Position numbers and translations under genes: made by a program
Assembly (NCBI RefSeq): GCF_000834655.1
Contig: NZ_JXQQ01000071.1
Location: 1 to 64,000, forward strand
DNA: 64,000 nucleotides
Source: Variovorax paradoxus
GTDB lineage: Bacteria; Pseudomonadota; Gammaproteobacteria; Burkholderiales; Burkholderiaceae_C
Reading direction: 5' to 3'
Notes under the pieces: generated by a model
What the model was told of the DNA's origin: nothing
The model's input: the letters and a program-made list of their open reading frames with translations, nothing else
The model's database searches: none
Shown here: in pieces, positions 19,601 through 27,465 of the stretch
Layout of the letters: each line of letters opens with the position of its first letter
Numbering within the stretch: position 1 is the first letter of the stretch

Positions 19601-20707
19601 GTCCGCGGGCGCCGTGCGCTGCAGCCGCAGCAGCGCGGCCGCCTTGCCGGCCACCGCGTCGATCTGCGCAGGCAGCGGCTGCAGCGTGCCGGTCGCGGCA
19701 TCGCGCGCGCTCACGAGCATCGGGTCGGTCATGCCGGCGAGTTCGCTCGGGCTGTAGTACGAGGCGATGTCAGTCTGCGCGAGGCCGTCCTTGCTTGCGG
19801 CCCACTGCGCGGCGTCCATCGCGAGCGACGGCAGGGTCTGCAGCACCGGCACGCCGATGCGCTCCAGCTCGGCCTTGCGCTCGTTCGGCGTGAAGACCAG
19901 CGAGGCGTTGACGATCAGGTCGGCCACGCGGCGTTCGTCTCCACCGGCTGCATGCGTCATGCGAAAGAACAGGTCCTTCTCCTGGCGCGGGCCGTAGAAG
20001 GCGTAGGCGCGAAGGCCGCGCTGTTCGAGCGCGGCGATCAGCGTGTCGAGCCAGCCGGTGTCGTCGCCCGTCACGGTGGCGCTGTTGACGGCGATGGCGA
20101 CGGTTCCGGCGGTGCCAGCCAGCCCGGCAACTGCAGAGATATCCGTTTCGATGCGTGACCAGCGCGGGTGATAGAAGCCCGAGAGCGGCGTCGGCACGGG
20201 CGGCGGCAGACCGTTCACATCGTCGATCTGCGCCAGCGCGTTCATCGCCGACTTGAGATTGGCGGTGCCTGCGAACCGCCAGTACTCCCGCAGCCGTTGC
20301 GCCCAGACCGCATCGACGCCGCGCTCTGCAGCAAGAGGCGCGGCGCTGGATGCCTGCCCCTTCGCAACGAGCGCGAACTCGCCGATCAACACATAGGGCA
20401 CGGCAGTGCGCGAAATCGCATCGCCGAAGCGCGCCGCCGCAGCCTGCGCCACGCTGATGTGCGGCGCGTCGATCACCAGCAGCCGCGCGCCGGGCAGCGC
20501 CGCAGCCAGCGCTTCAGGCGAATCCTTCGCGGCGGACACCACCTGCAGCGGCAACCCGGCTTCGTGCGCCGCCTCCTGCAACCGCGCCACGCGCGCCGGC
20601 GACACCAGCGACGTGCTCAGCACCACGATGCGCGAAGGCCCATCCGGCTCAGCCTGCGCGCAGAACGCCAGCGCCATCAACAGGAGCCAGGCAAGAAACC
20701 GCGTCAC
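16664..20707 (-). CDS. cobN: CobN-family chelatase subunit, secreted and membrane-anchored
   Basis: Large tetrapyrrole metal-chelatase subunit, 1347 residues from GTG 20707, which overlaps the DUF2149 stop as GTGA. The first 20 residues (TRFLAWLLLMALAFCAQA) are a signal peptide. The core is clear CobN: VHVGTHGTVEWSAGKERG, LPNVYPYIMDNLGEATTAKRR and ATMVSHSTPMF. Before the end a Pro-rich linker leads to one hydrophobic helix (WVAFGAALLIALGAFAQW) and a basic tail. So the catalytic body should face the periplasm and be anchored at its C-terminus. Classical cytoplasmic CobN has neither element and works with the CobST ATPase, which is absent from this window. Instead ExbB-like and DUF2149 genes are coupled to it. 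Cobalt chelation is the default annotation; dechelation is possible. Confidence 0.9.
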   Translation of the reverse strand: MTRFLAWLLLMALAFCAQAEPDGPSRIVVLSTSLVSPARVARLQEAAHEAGLPLQVVSAAKDSPEALAAALPGARLLVIDAPHISVAQAAAARFGDAISRTAVPYVLIGEFALVAKGQASSAAPLAAERGVDAVWAQRLREYWRFAGTANLKSAMNALAQIDDVNGLPPPVPTPLSGFYHPRWSRIETDISAVAGLAGTAGTVAIAVNSATVTGDDTGWLDTLIAALEQRGLRAYAFYGPRQEKDLFFRMTHAAGGDERRVADLIVNASLVFTPNERKAELERIGVPVLQTLPSLAMDAAQWAASKDGLAQTDIASYYSPSELAGMTDPMLVSARDAATGTLQPLPAQIDAVAGKAAALLRLQRTAPADRRVAMLVYNYPPGEANFGASFLNVPRSVNNMLAAMQSAGYRTEMPGADATIAQVQATMKAYYPVDGVDALEPLLDKGLADSLTLARYVAWFRSLPAETQRRIEAYWGPPEKSTMLRPVGGEPAFVIPRVQFGHVVVLRQPPRFEPGTQVAGKAERVYHRSAIPLSHGYLATYLWLRTQFDASAVVHVGTHGTVEWSAGKERGLSVQDDPLLALGELPNVYPYIMDNLGEATTAKRRGRATMVSHSTPMFAPAGFRPGVQTMHERMHDWETLSPGPVKTAMERELTAAFVEQHYDRDLKWTPARIRADFAGFIAVLHPYLDELAQTAQPLGLATFGQAPDAHRRRMTILQILGKPLAEALGEDVDEAFLVDAKNIAASRLARWVEVAVKDVDAASAMGADATKAEALRSMALRAQKIDAALAHNEEIEGLLTALDGRYVKASYGGDPVRNPDSLPTGRNLYGFDPSRVPTRAAWDIGVAAMDAWIAEHAKGHAGKPPEKIAFTLWAGEASRHQGVMESQAFYAMGVKPRWDEAGRIAGIEVLPASTLKRPRMDVLVSVTGSYRDQFPNVMRWLDEAVQQVAALDEPGNAVAQHSTALARKLRAEGATPAEAKRWSTARVFSNEQGSYGAGLEEAALASDVWSSQRRGGGDAQMAQLYMDRMGHAYGQGLDGTARPGAYAGNLAQVDAALMARTSNLYGVLTNDDPFQYLGGIAQAVRQLTGKDPALYVQNLRDGGAVRTDTAAGAIAREMQTRYLHPQWIEAQKAEGYSGTLQVLKTAQFLWGWQVTAPGTVRQDQWQSLHDVYVRDRYKLGTREWLEGDNRAAFAQTLERLLDAVRLDYWKPDAATRRELATAYAEAVRATGLRERNAAVQRFAQAELAPRVAAPVEVRQAQRSLAAAPVPAPSPTPAPDEIARTPDNSAQPVTGLKLDPTPDEAPPPKAETVVLRLWVAFGAALLIALGAFAQWRRGRSRHPAAARA

Positions 20708-21060
20708 TTCCCGTCCTGCGCCGCCGGTACGGCATCCGCAGGCACATAGACCATCGTGCCGTCCTTCAGCCGCCAGGCCGTGCCGGCCTTCTCGCCGTCG
20801 CCCTGCCCCGTGGCGCCGCTGGCCTTGAAGCGCGTGACCTTCTGCCCCTCGCGCGTGATGATCTCCATGTCCGGCTTGCCCTCGTTGCGGATGATCGTGA
20901 CCTTGTCCTGCGCGAACGGATTCATGGGATTGTTGATGACCGCGATCATCAGCATGCCGATGACGACCATGAACACGTCGATCAGGTTGATGGTCGAGAG
21001 CACCGGATCGTCGTCGTCGGTGTCCAGGCTGCTCAGGATCGAAAACTGCCTGCGGCTCAC
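20704..21060 (-). CDS. DUF2149 protein with an ExbD-like membrane helix
   Basis: 118 residues from GTG 21060, overlapping the ExbB-like stop as GTGA. After a short acidic cytoplasmic start it has one helix, STINLIDVFMVVIGMLMIAV (about 22-41), then a periplasmic part (DMEIITREGQKVTRFKASG, then AWRLKDGTMVYVP) typical of DUF2149. The helix matches the ExbD/TolR pattern with a single Asp (Asp28) at the place of the essential ExbD proton-carrying Asp. I infer it is the ExbD partner of the channel encoded just upstream and couples proton flow to the CobN-like protein encoded just downstream. Confidence 0.85.
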   Translation of the reverse strand: MSRRQFSILSSLDTDDDDPVLSTINLIDVFMVVIGMLMIAVINNPMNPFAQDKVTIIRNEGKPDMEIITREGQKVTRFKASGATGQGDGEKAGTAWRLKDGTMVYVPADAVPAAQDGK

Positions 21061-21530
21061 GACAAGCGATCCCGCGCATCGAGCACCGTCACCAGCTCGC
21101 GCATCAGCCAGCGCCGGCGCACGGTGTAGACCACGAAGGTGATCGAGGCCGAAGCCAGCGCAACGATCACGGCGGCGAATGCGGGCGCGAGGCTCTGCGC
21201 CACGCCCTGCGATTCGCCCGAGGCCACCGCCACCAGTGCCGGCCCCATCGGGATCATCGTGGCGATCAGCCCGAGCATCGGCGCGACGCGGCTGCACAGG
21301 CGCACGCCCTCCAGCTGCTTGAGCACCACCAGCTCCATCTGCTCCTGGCTCGCATCGGCATGGCGCTGCAGCGCCAGCACGCGCATCGGGTCGCGTCGGC
21401 GCTGCAGGTATTCGATGCCGAAGGCGCCCAGGCAATACACCGCATAGACGAAGGAAAGCAGCACGCCGAGCGTCACGGGCCAGAGGAACAGGCGCGCGAG
21501 TTCGAAGAGAACGGTATCGAAAGCCAGCAT
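21057..21530 (-). CDS. MotA/TolQ/ExbB-family proton channel
   Basis: 157 residues from ATG 21530; its start shares one base with the bluB stop (TGATG). Three hydrophobic segments are visible, at about 8-33, 78-98 and 108-132. The family core around RVAPMLGLIATMIPMGPAL corresponds to the ExbB/TolQ APLLGLLGT channel region. ExbB-type proteins use the proton gradient to drive work across the periplasm, usually with ExbD and TonB. Here the partners are a DUF2149 protein and a CobN-like protein, not TonB; it might also help BtuB uptake. The small size is normal for this subgroup. Confidence 0.88.
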   Translation of the reverse strand: MLAFDTVLFELARLFLWPVTLGVLLSFVYAVYCLGAFGIEYLQRRRDPMRVLALQRHADASQEQMELVVLKQLEGVRLCSRVAPMLGLIATMIPMGPALVAVASGESQGVAQSLAPAFAAVIVALASASITFVVYTVRRRWLMRELVTVLDARDRLS

Positions 21531-22225
21531 CAGGCAGGTTCCACGGCGGAGGGGACGAGGGAAAACAGGTCCGACGGCTGGCCCCAGCATTCGTCGAACA
21601 CGAGCGCCGGGAGCGGCTCGCGCCTGGCCCAGCGTTCGCGCTGCAGCATCGGCTCTTCGTAGAAATCGTGCACCGGCCCGAGGCACAGCAAGGCGATGGG
21701 CTCGGCGCCTTCAGGCAGGCCGAGCAAGGCGCTCAATTCGGCCGGATCGAACAGCGAGACCCAGCCCATGCCCAGCCCTTCGGCACGGGCCGCAAGCCAG
21801 AGGTTCTGGATGGCGCAGGAGGCCGAGGCCAGGTCCATCTGCGGCAGGGTGCGGCGGCCGAACACATGCTTGTCGCGATCGTCGGCGAGCGACACGGCGA
21901 TCAGCTCGGCCGCGTCAAGCAGGCCTTGCACCTTCAGGCGCATGAACTCGTCTTCACGCTCGCCGAGGGCTCGCGCCGTGAGCACGCGTTCGCGCTCGAC
22001 CGCGTCGTGCAGCCGCGCGCGCAACGCGCCATCGCGAACCCGGATGAAGCGCCACGGCTGCATGAAGCCGACGCTGGGCGCGTGGTGCGCCGCTTCGAGT
22101 AGACGGCGCAGCACCTCGGGCGCGACCTCGCCGCCCGCGAAGTGCCGCATGTCGCGCCGCTCGCGGATGGCGCGGTACACCGCCCTCGCCTCGTCGGCCG
22201 CGAATGCGTGCTGCTGCTGCGCCAT
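21530..22225 (-). CDS. bluB: 5,6-dimethylbenzimidazole synthase
   Basis: Nitroreductase-fold flavoenzyme that breaks down FMN with oxygen to make the lower ligand of B12. 231 residues from ATG 22225 (MAQQQHAF); a TTG 9 bp upstream would also be in frame. Family motifs: VYRAIRERRDMRHF, HHAPSVGFMQPWRFI, and LAARAEGLGMGWVSLFDP. It starts 5 bp behind cobO. Its presence shows that the cell can make true cobalamin aerobically rather than depend on scavenged lower ligands. Confidence 0.95.
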   Translation of the reverse strand: MAQQQHAFAADEARAVYRAIRERRDMRHFAGGEVAPEVLRRLLEAAHHAPSVGFMQPWRFIRVRDGALRARLHDAVERERVLTARALGEREDEFMRLKVQGLLDAAELIAVSLADDRDKHVFGRRTLPQMDLASASCAIQNLWLAARAEGLGMGWVSLFDPAELSALLGLPEGAEPIALLCLGPVHDFYEEPMLQRERWARREPLPALVFDECWGQPSDLFSLVPSAVEPA

Positions 22226-22230
22226 CGTGC

Positions 22231-22800
22231 TCAATCTTCGATGCCGCGCTGCGCCGGGATGCCGGCCTTGAACGCGTGCTTGACCAGCGTCATCTCGGTC
22301 ACGGTATCGGCCAGCTCGACGAGTTCGGGCGGGCAGCGCCGGCCAGTCAGCGCCACATGCACGTGCTTGGGCCGCGCGCGCAGCGTTTCGAGCACGCCTT
22401 CGAGCGGCAGCCAGCCGTAGATCAGCGGATAGGTGATCTCGTCGAGCACCACGAGGAAGAATTCGCCCGAGAGGATCGCCGCCCTGGCCTTCTCCCAGCC
22501 GTCGCGCGCAAGCTGCCCGGAGCGTTCGAGGTCCTGGCTCTTCCAGCTGAAGCCGTCGCCGAGCCCTTCGATCGGAATGCCGATCTGCTCGAACATGCGG
22601 TGCTCGCCGAAGCGCGCCGAGGGCACCTTCATGAACTGGTAGATCTTCACGGCCTTGCCGCGGCCGTGGGCGCGCAGCGCGAGGCCGAAGGCCGCGGTGC
22701 TCTTGCCCTTGCCGTCGCCGGTGTTGACGATGACGATGCCGCGGCGTTCGCCCTCGGGCTTTTCGTACGGCTTTTCGCTGGGGGGAGTTTCGATCTGCAT
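22231..22800 (-). CDS. cobO: Cob(I)yrinic acid a,c-diamide adenosyltransferase
   Basis: ATP-dependent corrinoid adenosyltransferase of the CobA/CobO/BtuR family, 189 residues from ATG 22800; an upstream ATG at 22836 would overlap btuD. The P-loop is GDGKGKST at about residue 28, followed by the conserved [15 protein letters not shown] and [26 protein letters not shown] and [23 protein letters not shown] complete the family pattern. It acts after import or cobalt reduction to give adenosylated intermediates used by CbiB and CobU. Confidence 0.96.
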   Translation of the reverse strand: MQIETPPSEKPYEKPEGERRGIVIVNTGDGKGKSTAAFGLALRAHGRGKAVKIYQFMKVPSARFGEHRMFEQIGIPIEGLGDGFSWKSQDLERSGQLARDGWEKARAAILSGEFFLVVLDEITYPLIYGWLPLEGVLETLRARPKHVHVALTGRRCPPELVELADTVTEMTLVKHAFKAGIPAQRGIED

Positions 22801-22814
22801 GGGATGTGTCTTTG

Positions 22815-23588
22815 TTACTTCGGCAGCGCGATCCACTGGTCCGCCACGCGGTGCACGCGGATGCGGTGGTCGAACACCTGTTCGAGCGCGGTGTGGGTCG
22901 TGGCGTCGTCGCAGCCGCCGTGGTGCACCACGCGGCCCTTGTCCATGACGACCATTTCGTCGGCCGCCAGCGCCATCGGCAATTCGTGCAGCACGCTGAC
23001 CACGGTGCGGCCCTCCGCCACGAGCGTGCGGGCGGTCTGCATCCAGTCGGCCTGGTGCGGCGGGTCGAGGTTGGCGAGCGGCTCGTCCATCAGCAGCACC
23101 TGGGCCTCGACCGCGAGCGCGCGGGCCAGCAGCACGCGCTGGCGTTCGCCGCCCGAGAGCTGGCCGAGCGGACGGTCGCGCCAGTCCCAGGCCTGTGTGC
23201 CGCGCAAGGCGCGCTCCACCGCGTCGCGGTCGGCCACGCTCGGGGCGGCAAGCCAGCGCTGGTGCGGCAGGCGTCCGAGCATGGCGACGTCGTAGACCAT
23301 CAGGTCATCGGCGCTCGCCTCGCCCGTGCCGCTCTGGCCCAGCCACGAGAGCCGCTGCGCGCGGATGCGGGCCGGGATCCTGCTCCCTGCTTCACCGAAC
23401 AGCCTGACCTCGCCGCGGTGCGCGAGCAGGCCCGCAAGCGCCTTGAGCAGCGTCGACTTGCCCGCGCCGTTCGGCCCGACGATGCTGGTCCAGCGGGCGG
23501 ACGCGAGCTTCAGGTCGATCGCGTGCAGCACCTCGGTCGTTCCGAGCGTGGCGCTGAGCTGGCGGGCTTCGATGGCGGGGCCGTTCAT
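22815..23588 (-). CDS. btuD: Corrinoid ABC transporter ATP-binding protein
   Basis: Cytoplasmic ATPase of the B12 importer, 257 residues from ATG 23588 (ATGA overlap with btuC). Walker A is [10 protein letters not shown] at about residue 38, the signature is [15 protein letters not shown], Walker B is [13 protein letters not shown], and the switch His is in VLHELPMAL. Size and context (btuF, btuC directly upstream) identify it as the vitamin B12 type rather than a siderophore transporter, though the two are hard to separate by sequence alone. Confidence 0.93.
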   Translation of the reverse strand: MNGPAIEARQLSATLGTTEVLHAIDLKLASARWTSIVGPNGAGKSTLLKALAGLLAHRGEVRLFGEAGSRIPARIRAQRLSWLGQSGTGEASADDLMVYDVAMLGRLPHQRWLAAPSVADRDAVERALRGTQAWDWRDRPLGQLSGGERQRVLLARALAVEAQVLLMDEPLANLDPPHQADWMQTARTLVAEGRTVVSVLHELPMALAADEMVVMDKGRVVHHGGCDDATTHTALEQVFDHRIRVHRVADQWIALPK

Positions 23589-24610
23589 GCCAGGCCTCCA
23601 CGCGCGCTGCGTCGATGCATGAGCCACAGCAGGTAGCTGCCGCCGAGCACCGCAGTGAGCACGCCCACCGGCAGTTCCTGCGGCGCGATCAGCCAGCGCG
23701 CCAGGAGGTCTGCAGCCATCAGCAGCAGGCCGCCCATCAGCGCCGCGAGCACGATCAGCCTCGCATGCGTGGTCTTGACCACCGAGCGCACGAGGTGCGG
23801 TGCGGCCAGGCCGACGAAGGCGATCAGCCCGGTCTGCGCGACGGCGGCGCCGGTCGCCAGCGCGAGCACCACGACCAGCGCCGCACGCATGGCGCCCAGC
23901 GGCAGGCCGAGGCTGCGCGCGGTCGCTTCGCCCAGCGCCAGCCCGTCGAGCACCGGCGCCAGCGCCCATGCGGCCAGCAGGCACGCCGCGCAGACCGCGC
24001 CCATCACCGCGCAGGCGCTCCAGCCGACCAGGCCGGTGCTGCCGAGGATGAAACCCTGGATGGCCTGCAGGATGTCGGCCGAGGCGATGGTGATCAGGTC
24101 TTTCGCGGCGCCGAGCACCACGCCGACGATCACGCCCGCCAGCAACAGCCGCAGCGTCTGCTGCACGCCGCGCGCGAGCGTGAGCGTGAGCAGCACCGCG
24201 AGCACCGCGCCGACGAAGGCCGCACCCGTGAGGCCCAGGCGCATCACCCACTGCGTGCTCGCAGCCGAACCGCCGAACAGCATCAGCGCCACCGCCACGC
24301 CCAGCGAAGCGCCCGAGGCGCTGCCGAGCAGATACGGGTCGGCCAGCGGATTGCGGAACAGCCCCTGCGCCACCGCACCCGCGAGCCCGAGCAGCGCGCC
24401 CGCGAGCCACGCGCCGAGCGTGCGCGGCAGGCGGATGTCCCAGACGATCTGCAGCGCCACCGGGTCGTGCCGCGCGGCGAGCAGACTCTCGAAGCCGGTG
24501 CTTCCGATGCCGAGGCCAAACAGCAGCAGCGCGACGCCCAGCACCGCCAATGCTGCGCCAAACACCACGACGCGGCGCAGGTGGGCAGAGTGCGTGCGTG
24601 CGGCGTTCAC
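23585..24610 (-). CDS. btuC: Corrinoid ABC transporter permease (FecCD family)
   Basis: Inner-membrane permease, 341 residues from GTG 24610, which overlaps the btuF stop as GTGA. About ten hydrophobic helices are seen. The family motifs IRLPRTLGAWLAGALLGLAG, QGLFRNPLADPYLLGSASGA, and GLIAFVGLAAPHLVR (the ATPase-contact loop) are all present. As part of BtuFCD it would move corrinoids delivered by BtuB and BtuF into the cytoplasm. Confidence 0.95.
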   Translation of the reverse strand: MNAARTHSAHLRRVVVFGAALAVLGVALLLFGLGIGSTGFESLLAARHDPVALQIVWDIRLPRTLGAWLAGALLGLAGAVAQGLFRNPLADPYLLGSASGASLGVAVALMLFGGSAASTQWVMRLGLTGAAFVGAVLAVLLTLTLARGVQQTLRLLLAGVIVGVVLGAAKDLITIASADILQAIQGFILGSTGLVGWSACAVMGAVCAACLLAAWALAPVLDGLALGEATARSLGLPLGAMRAALVVVLALATGAAVAQTGLIAFVGLAAPHLVRSVVKTTHARLIVLAALMGGLLLMAADLLARWLIAPQELPVGVLTAVLGGSYLLWLMHRRSARGGLA

Positions 24611-25476
24611 CGGGCCTTGTCCACCAGGCATTGCGCCATCAAGCGTGCGGCCTCGTCCATGCGAGGACCGGGCCGCACCAGCACATCGGACTGCAATGCA
24701 TCGAAGCGGCAGATGCGCCCCTCCCGCACCGCGCGGATGCCGCCCCAGCCGGGCCGCTGCTCCAGCCCCTGCGCGCTGCGGACGCTGACCATGATGAGGT
24801 CTGGATTCGCGCGCACCACGTACTCCGGGTTGAGCTTGGGAAACGGCCCGAGCTTCGCCGGCACGATGTTCTTCATGCCCAGCCGCGTGAGCGTCTCGCC
24901 GATGAACGACGACTCGCCCGCCGCATACGGCGTGCTGTTGATCTCGAAGTACACGCGGTTGCCCCGCATGCTCGCGGGCACCGACTGCGCAGCAGCCGAC
25001 ACGCTCGCATCGATCACGCGCCACACGCGCGGCGCCTCGTGCGTGCCGAGCACCTGGTCGAGCTTGTCGAGCACGCGCTGCACGTCGGCGTGGCTCTTGG
25101 GTTCGAGCACCAGTACCTTGAGGCCCAGCGCCTCCAGCCGCTGCGTGACGCGCGACGACTTGGCCAGCAGCACCGCGTCGGGCCTGAGCGCGACGATGGC
25201 TTCCACATTCGGTTCGAGCCCGCCGCCCAGTTGCGGCAAGGCGCGCACGGCGGCCGGCGAATTGGAATAGTTGTCCACGCCCACCAGCCGCTCGCAGGCC
25301 CCGAGCGCGCACACGGATTCGGTGAGCGACGGCAAGAGCGTGACGATGCGCTGCGGCGTCTGCGGCAGGCTCACGGTGACGCCGCGTTCATCGACCACGT
25401 CGAAGGCGTGCGCGGCGAACGCGCACAGCGACAGGCCGATGGCGGCGGCGAACGACGATATCCGTTGCAGCTTCAT
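24607..25476 (-). CDS. btuF: Corrinoid-binding periplasmic protein
   Basis: 289 residues from ATG 25476, whose first base is the last base of the cobU stop (TGATG). A signal peptide ends at AAHA-FDVV (about residue 24). The family opening RIVTLLPSLTESVCALG and the VGVDNYSNSPAAV and DAVLLAKSSR segments match BtuF/FecB-type binding proteins with a rigid helix between lobes. It takes corrinoids from BtuB and hands them to BtuCD. The longer frame from 25758 lies inside cobU and is rejected. Confidence 0.93.
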   Translation of the reverse strand: MKLQRISSFAAAIGLSLCAFAAHAFDVVDERGVTVSLPQTPQRIVTLLPSLTESVCALGACERLVGVDNYSNSPAAVRALPQLGGGLEPNVEAIVALRPDAVLLAKSSRVTQRLEALGLKVLVLEPKSHADVQRVLDKLDQVLGTHEAPRVWRVIDASVSAAAQSVPASMRGNRVYFEINSTPYAAGESSFIGETLTRLGMKNIVPAKLGPFPKLNPEYVVRANPDLIMVSVRSAQGLEQRPGWGGIRAVREGRICRFDALQSDVLVRPGPRMDEAARLMAQCLVDKAR

Positions 25477-26051
25477 CAGGCGGGCGCCTTCAGGCTCAGC
25501 GGCAGGCCGGCCGCCATGAGCGTCACGCGGCCACAGGCCGCGGCCACGTCCTGGTTCAGCCGCCCCAGCGCATCGACGAAGGCGCGCGTCTCGCGGCCGA
25601 GCGGGATCACGCCCAGGCCGATTTCGTTGCCCACCAGCACCACCGGCCCGCGCGCCTCGCGCAGCGCGATCTGCAGCATGGTGGCGTGCGCCGAGGGCGT
25701 GCGCGTCACCGGCCGCGCGGCTTCGGTGCGCAGCGGCATCAGGAGGTTGGTAAGCCACAGCGTGAGGCAGTCGACCACCACCAGCGTCTCGGGTGCGCTC
25801 TGCGTGACGATGGCGCGCGCGAGCTCGATCGGCTCCTCGATGGTGCGCAGGGCGGGTACGCGCTCGGCGCGGTCGGCCTGGTGGCGCACGATGCGCTCGA
25901 GCATCTCGTCGTCATAGGCCTGGGCGGTGGCGATCAGCACGGCGCGGTGGGTGCCGGGCGCGGCAGCGAGCCAGTCGGCCGCGCGTTGCTCGGCGCGGCG
26001 CGACTTGCCGCTCTTTTGCCCACCGAGGATGAATTCGTGCTCAACGGTCAT
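25476..26051 (-). CDS. cobU: Adenosylcobinamide kinase / guanylyltransferase
   Basis: Bifunctional enzyme (191 residues from ATG 26051) that phosphorylates cobinamide and then makes GDP-cobinamide. The P-loop GGQKSGKSRRAEQRA is at residues 9-23; VVVDCLTLWLTNLLM and GNEIGLGVIPLGRETRAFVD are conserved family blocks. The start overlaps the cobB end by 11 bp. cobS and cobT of the nucleotide-loop pathway (cobalamin synthase and phosphoribosyltransferase) are not in the window, so they must lie elsewhere. Confidence 0.96.
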   Translation of the reverse strand: MTVEHEFILGGQKSGKSRRAEQRAADWLAAAPGTHRAVLIATAQAYDDEMLERIVRHQADRAERVPALRTIEEPIELARAIVTQSAPETLVVVDCLTLWLTNLLMPLRTEAARPVTRTPSAHATMLQIALREARGPVVLVGNEIGLGVIPLGRETRAFVDALGRLNQDVAAACGRVTLMAAGLPLSLKAPA

Positions 26052-27465
26052 CGGTCTCTTCCTTTGCTGCATCCTGGCCCGGCGCGACAGGCATCGCGCC
26101 GAAGAGCTGCGCCGTGGCTTCCGGGCTGGAGGCGAACCATGCATGGAAATAGCTGGCCCGCACCGGGCCGTGCACATAGAAGGCCTCGCCGGCGCGTGCC
26201 CCGACGGCCTGCGTGGCGCCGGGACGGGCGGTGCGGGCCGAAGGCGCGAGCGGCGTCTCGCAGCTCGAATAGTGGAACGTGTGGCCGCGCAGCGTGTGGC
26301 TTCCCAACTGGAGTTGCTGGGGGCCGAGACCGGCGAGGCGCTTCTGCATCGTCACGCGGCCGGGCAGCAGGCCCCAGAGGCGGTGAACGTGCTGCGGCGC
26401 TGCATCGGCGTGCGTGGCCAGTTCGTCGAACAGCGCCATCATGCCGCCGCACTCCGCCCACACGGGCTTGCCCGCGGCGGCGTGCGCAGCCAGCGCGGCG
26501 CGCATCGGCTCGTTCGCGGACAGGGCCTGGGCATGCAGCTCGGGGTAGCCGCCCGGCAGCCAGACGGCATCGCAGGCCGGCAAGGCATCGCCCGCCAGCG
26601 GCGAGAAGAACGCGAGCTGCGCGCCGAGGGCCACAAGCACGTCGAGGTTGGCGGGATAGATGAAGGAGAACGCCGCATCGCGCGCGATGGCGATGGTGCG
26701 GCCCGCCAGCAGTTGCGTCGCGGCCGCGTCTTCCACTTCGGGCGCATCGAAGCGCACCTGCGGCAGCTGCGAGATCGGCAATTGGCCCAGCGGCGCCTCG
26801 GCCAGCACATCGGCGGCCGCATCGAGCCGCGCCATCGCGTCGTCGAGCTCGCCCGCGCCCACGAGGCCCAGGTGCCGCTCGGGCAATGCGAACCTCGCGT
26901 CGCGGGGCAAGGCGCCCATCCATTGCGAGGGCTCCCGCAGCGCGTCCTTCAGCATGCCCGCATGCCGCTCGCTGGCCACGCGGTTGGCGAGCACGCCGGC
27001 CCATGGCAGGCCCGGCCTGAAATTCTGCAGGCCGTAAGCCAGCGCTCCGAAGGTGCCGGCCATCGCATGCGCATCGATCACGGCGAGCACCGGCAGGCCG
27101 AAGCGCTCGGCGAGGTCGGCCGCGCTCGGCGTGCCGTCGAACAAACCCATCACGCCTTCGACGATCACGAGGTCCGCCTCGGCCGCCGCTGCACGCAGGC
27201 GCGAGCGGCAGTCGGCCTCGCCCGTCATCCAGAGGTCCAGCGAATGCACCGACGCGCCGGTGGCCAGCGCCAGCCAGTGCGGGTCTAGAAAGTCCGGCCC
27301 GCACTTGAAGGCCCGCACCCGCCGGCCCTGGCGCGCATGCAGCCGCGCGAGCGCGGCGGCCACCGTCGTCTTGCCCTGCCCCGAAGCCGGCGCGGCGATC
27401 AGCACCGCGGCACAGGTGGCGGCGGCGGCGCGTCGTGGCGAGGGGTCGTTTACTGCGGTGTCCAC
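26041..27465 (-). CDS. cobB: Cobyrinic/hydrogenobyrinic acid a,c-diamide synthase
   Basis: Glutamine-dependent amidotransferase, 474 residues, read from GTG 27465, which overlaps the end of btuB by 16 bp; no ATG fits. The N-terminal dethiobiotin-synthetase-like domain has the P-loop APASGQGKTT, and AFKCGPDFLDPHW. The C-terminal class I glutaminase-like domain has WLPGGYPELHA and the nucleophile Cys in VWAECGGMMALF, with the family's FHYS block near the end. It amidates the a and c side chains before or after cobalt insertion, depending on the aerobic or anaerobic route. Confidence 0.94.
   Translation of the reverse strand: MDTAVNDPSPRRAAAATCAAVLIAAPASGQGKTTVAAALARLHARQGRRVRAFKCGPDFLDPHWLALATGASVHSLDLWMTGEADCRSRLRAAAAEADLVIVEGVMGLFDGTPSAADLAERFGLPVLAVIDAHAMAGTFGALAYGLQNFRPGLPWAGVLANRVASERHAGMLKDALREPSQWMGALPRDARFALPERHLGLVGAGELDDAMARLDAAADVLAEAPLGQLPISQLPQVRFDAPEVEDAAATQLLAGRTIAIARDAAFSFIYPANLDVLVALGAQLAFFSPLAGDALPACDAVWLPGGYPELHAQALSANEPMRAALAAHAAAGKPVWAECGGMMALFDELATHADAAPQHVHRLWGLLPGRVTMQKRLAGLGPQQLQLGSHTLRGHTFHYSSCETPLAPSARTARPGATQAVGARAGEAFYVHGPVRASYFHAWFASSPEATAQLFGAMPVAPGQDAAKEETDDR

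Noticed and set aside
17825-20158. 777-residue plus-strand frame
   Set aside because: Shadow of the cobN-like gene; no recognisable domain, biased composition.
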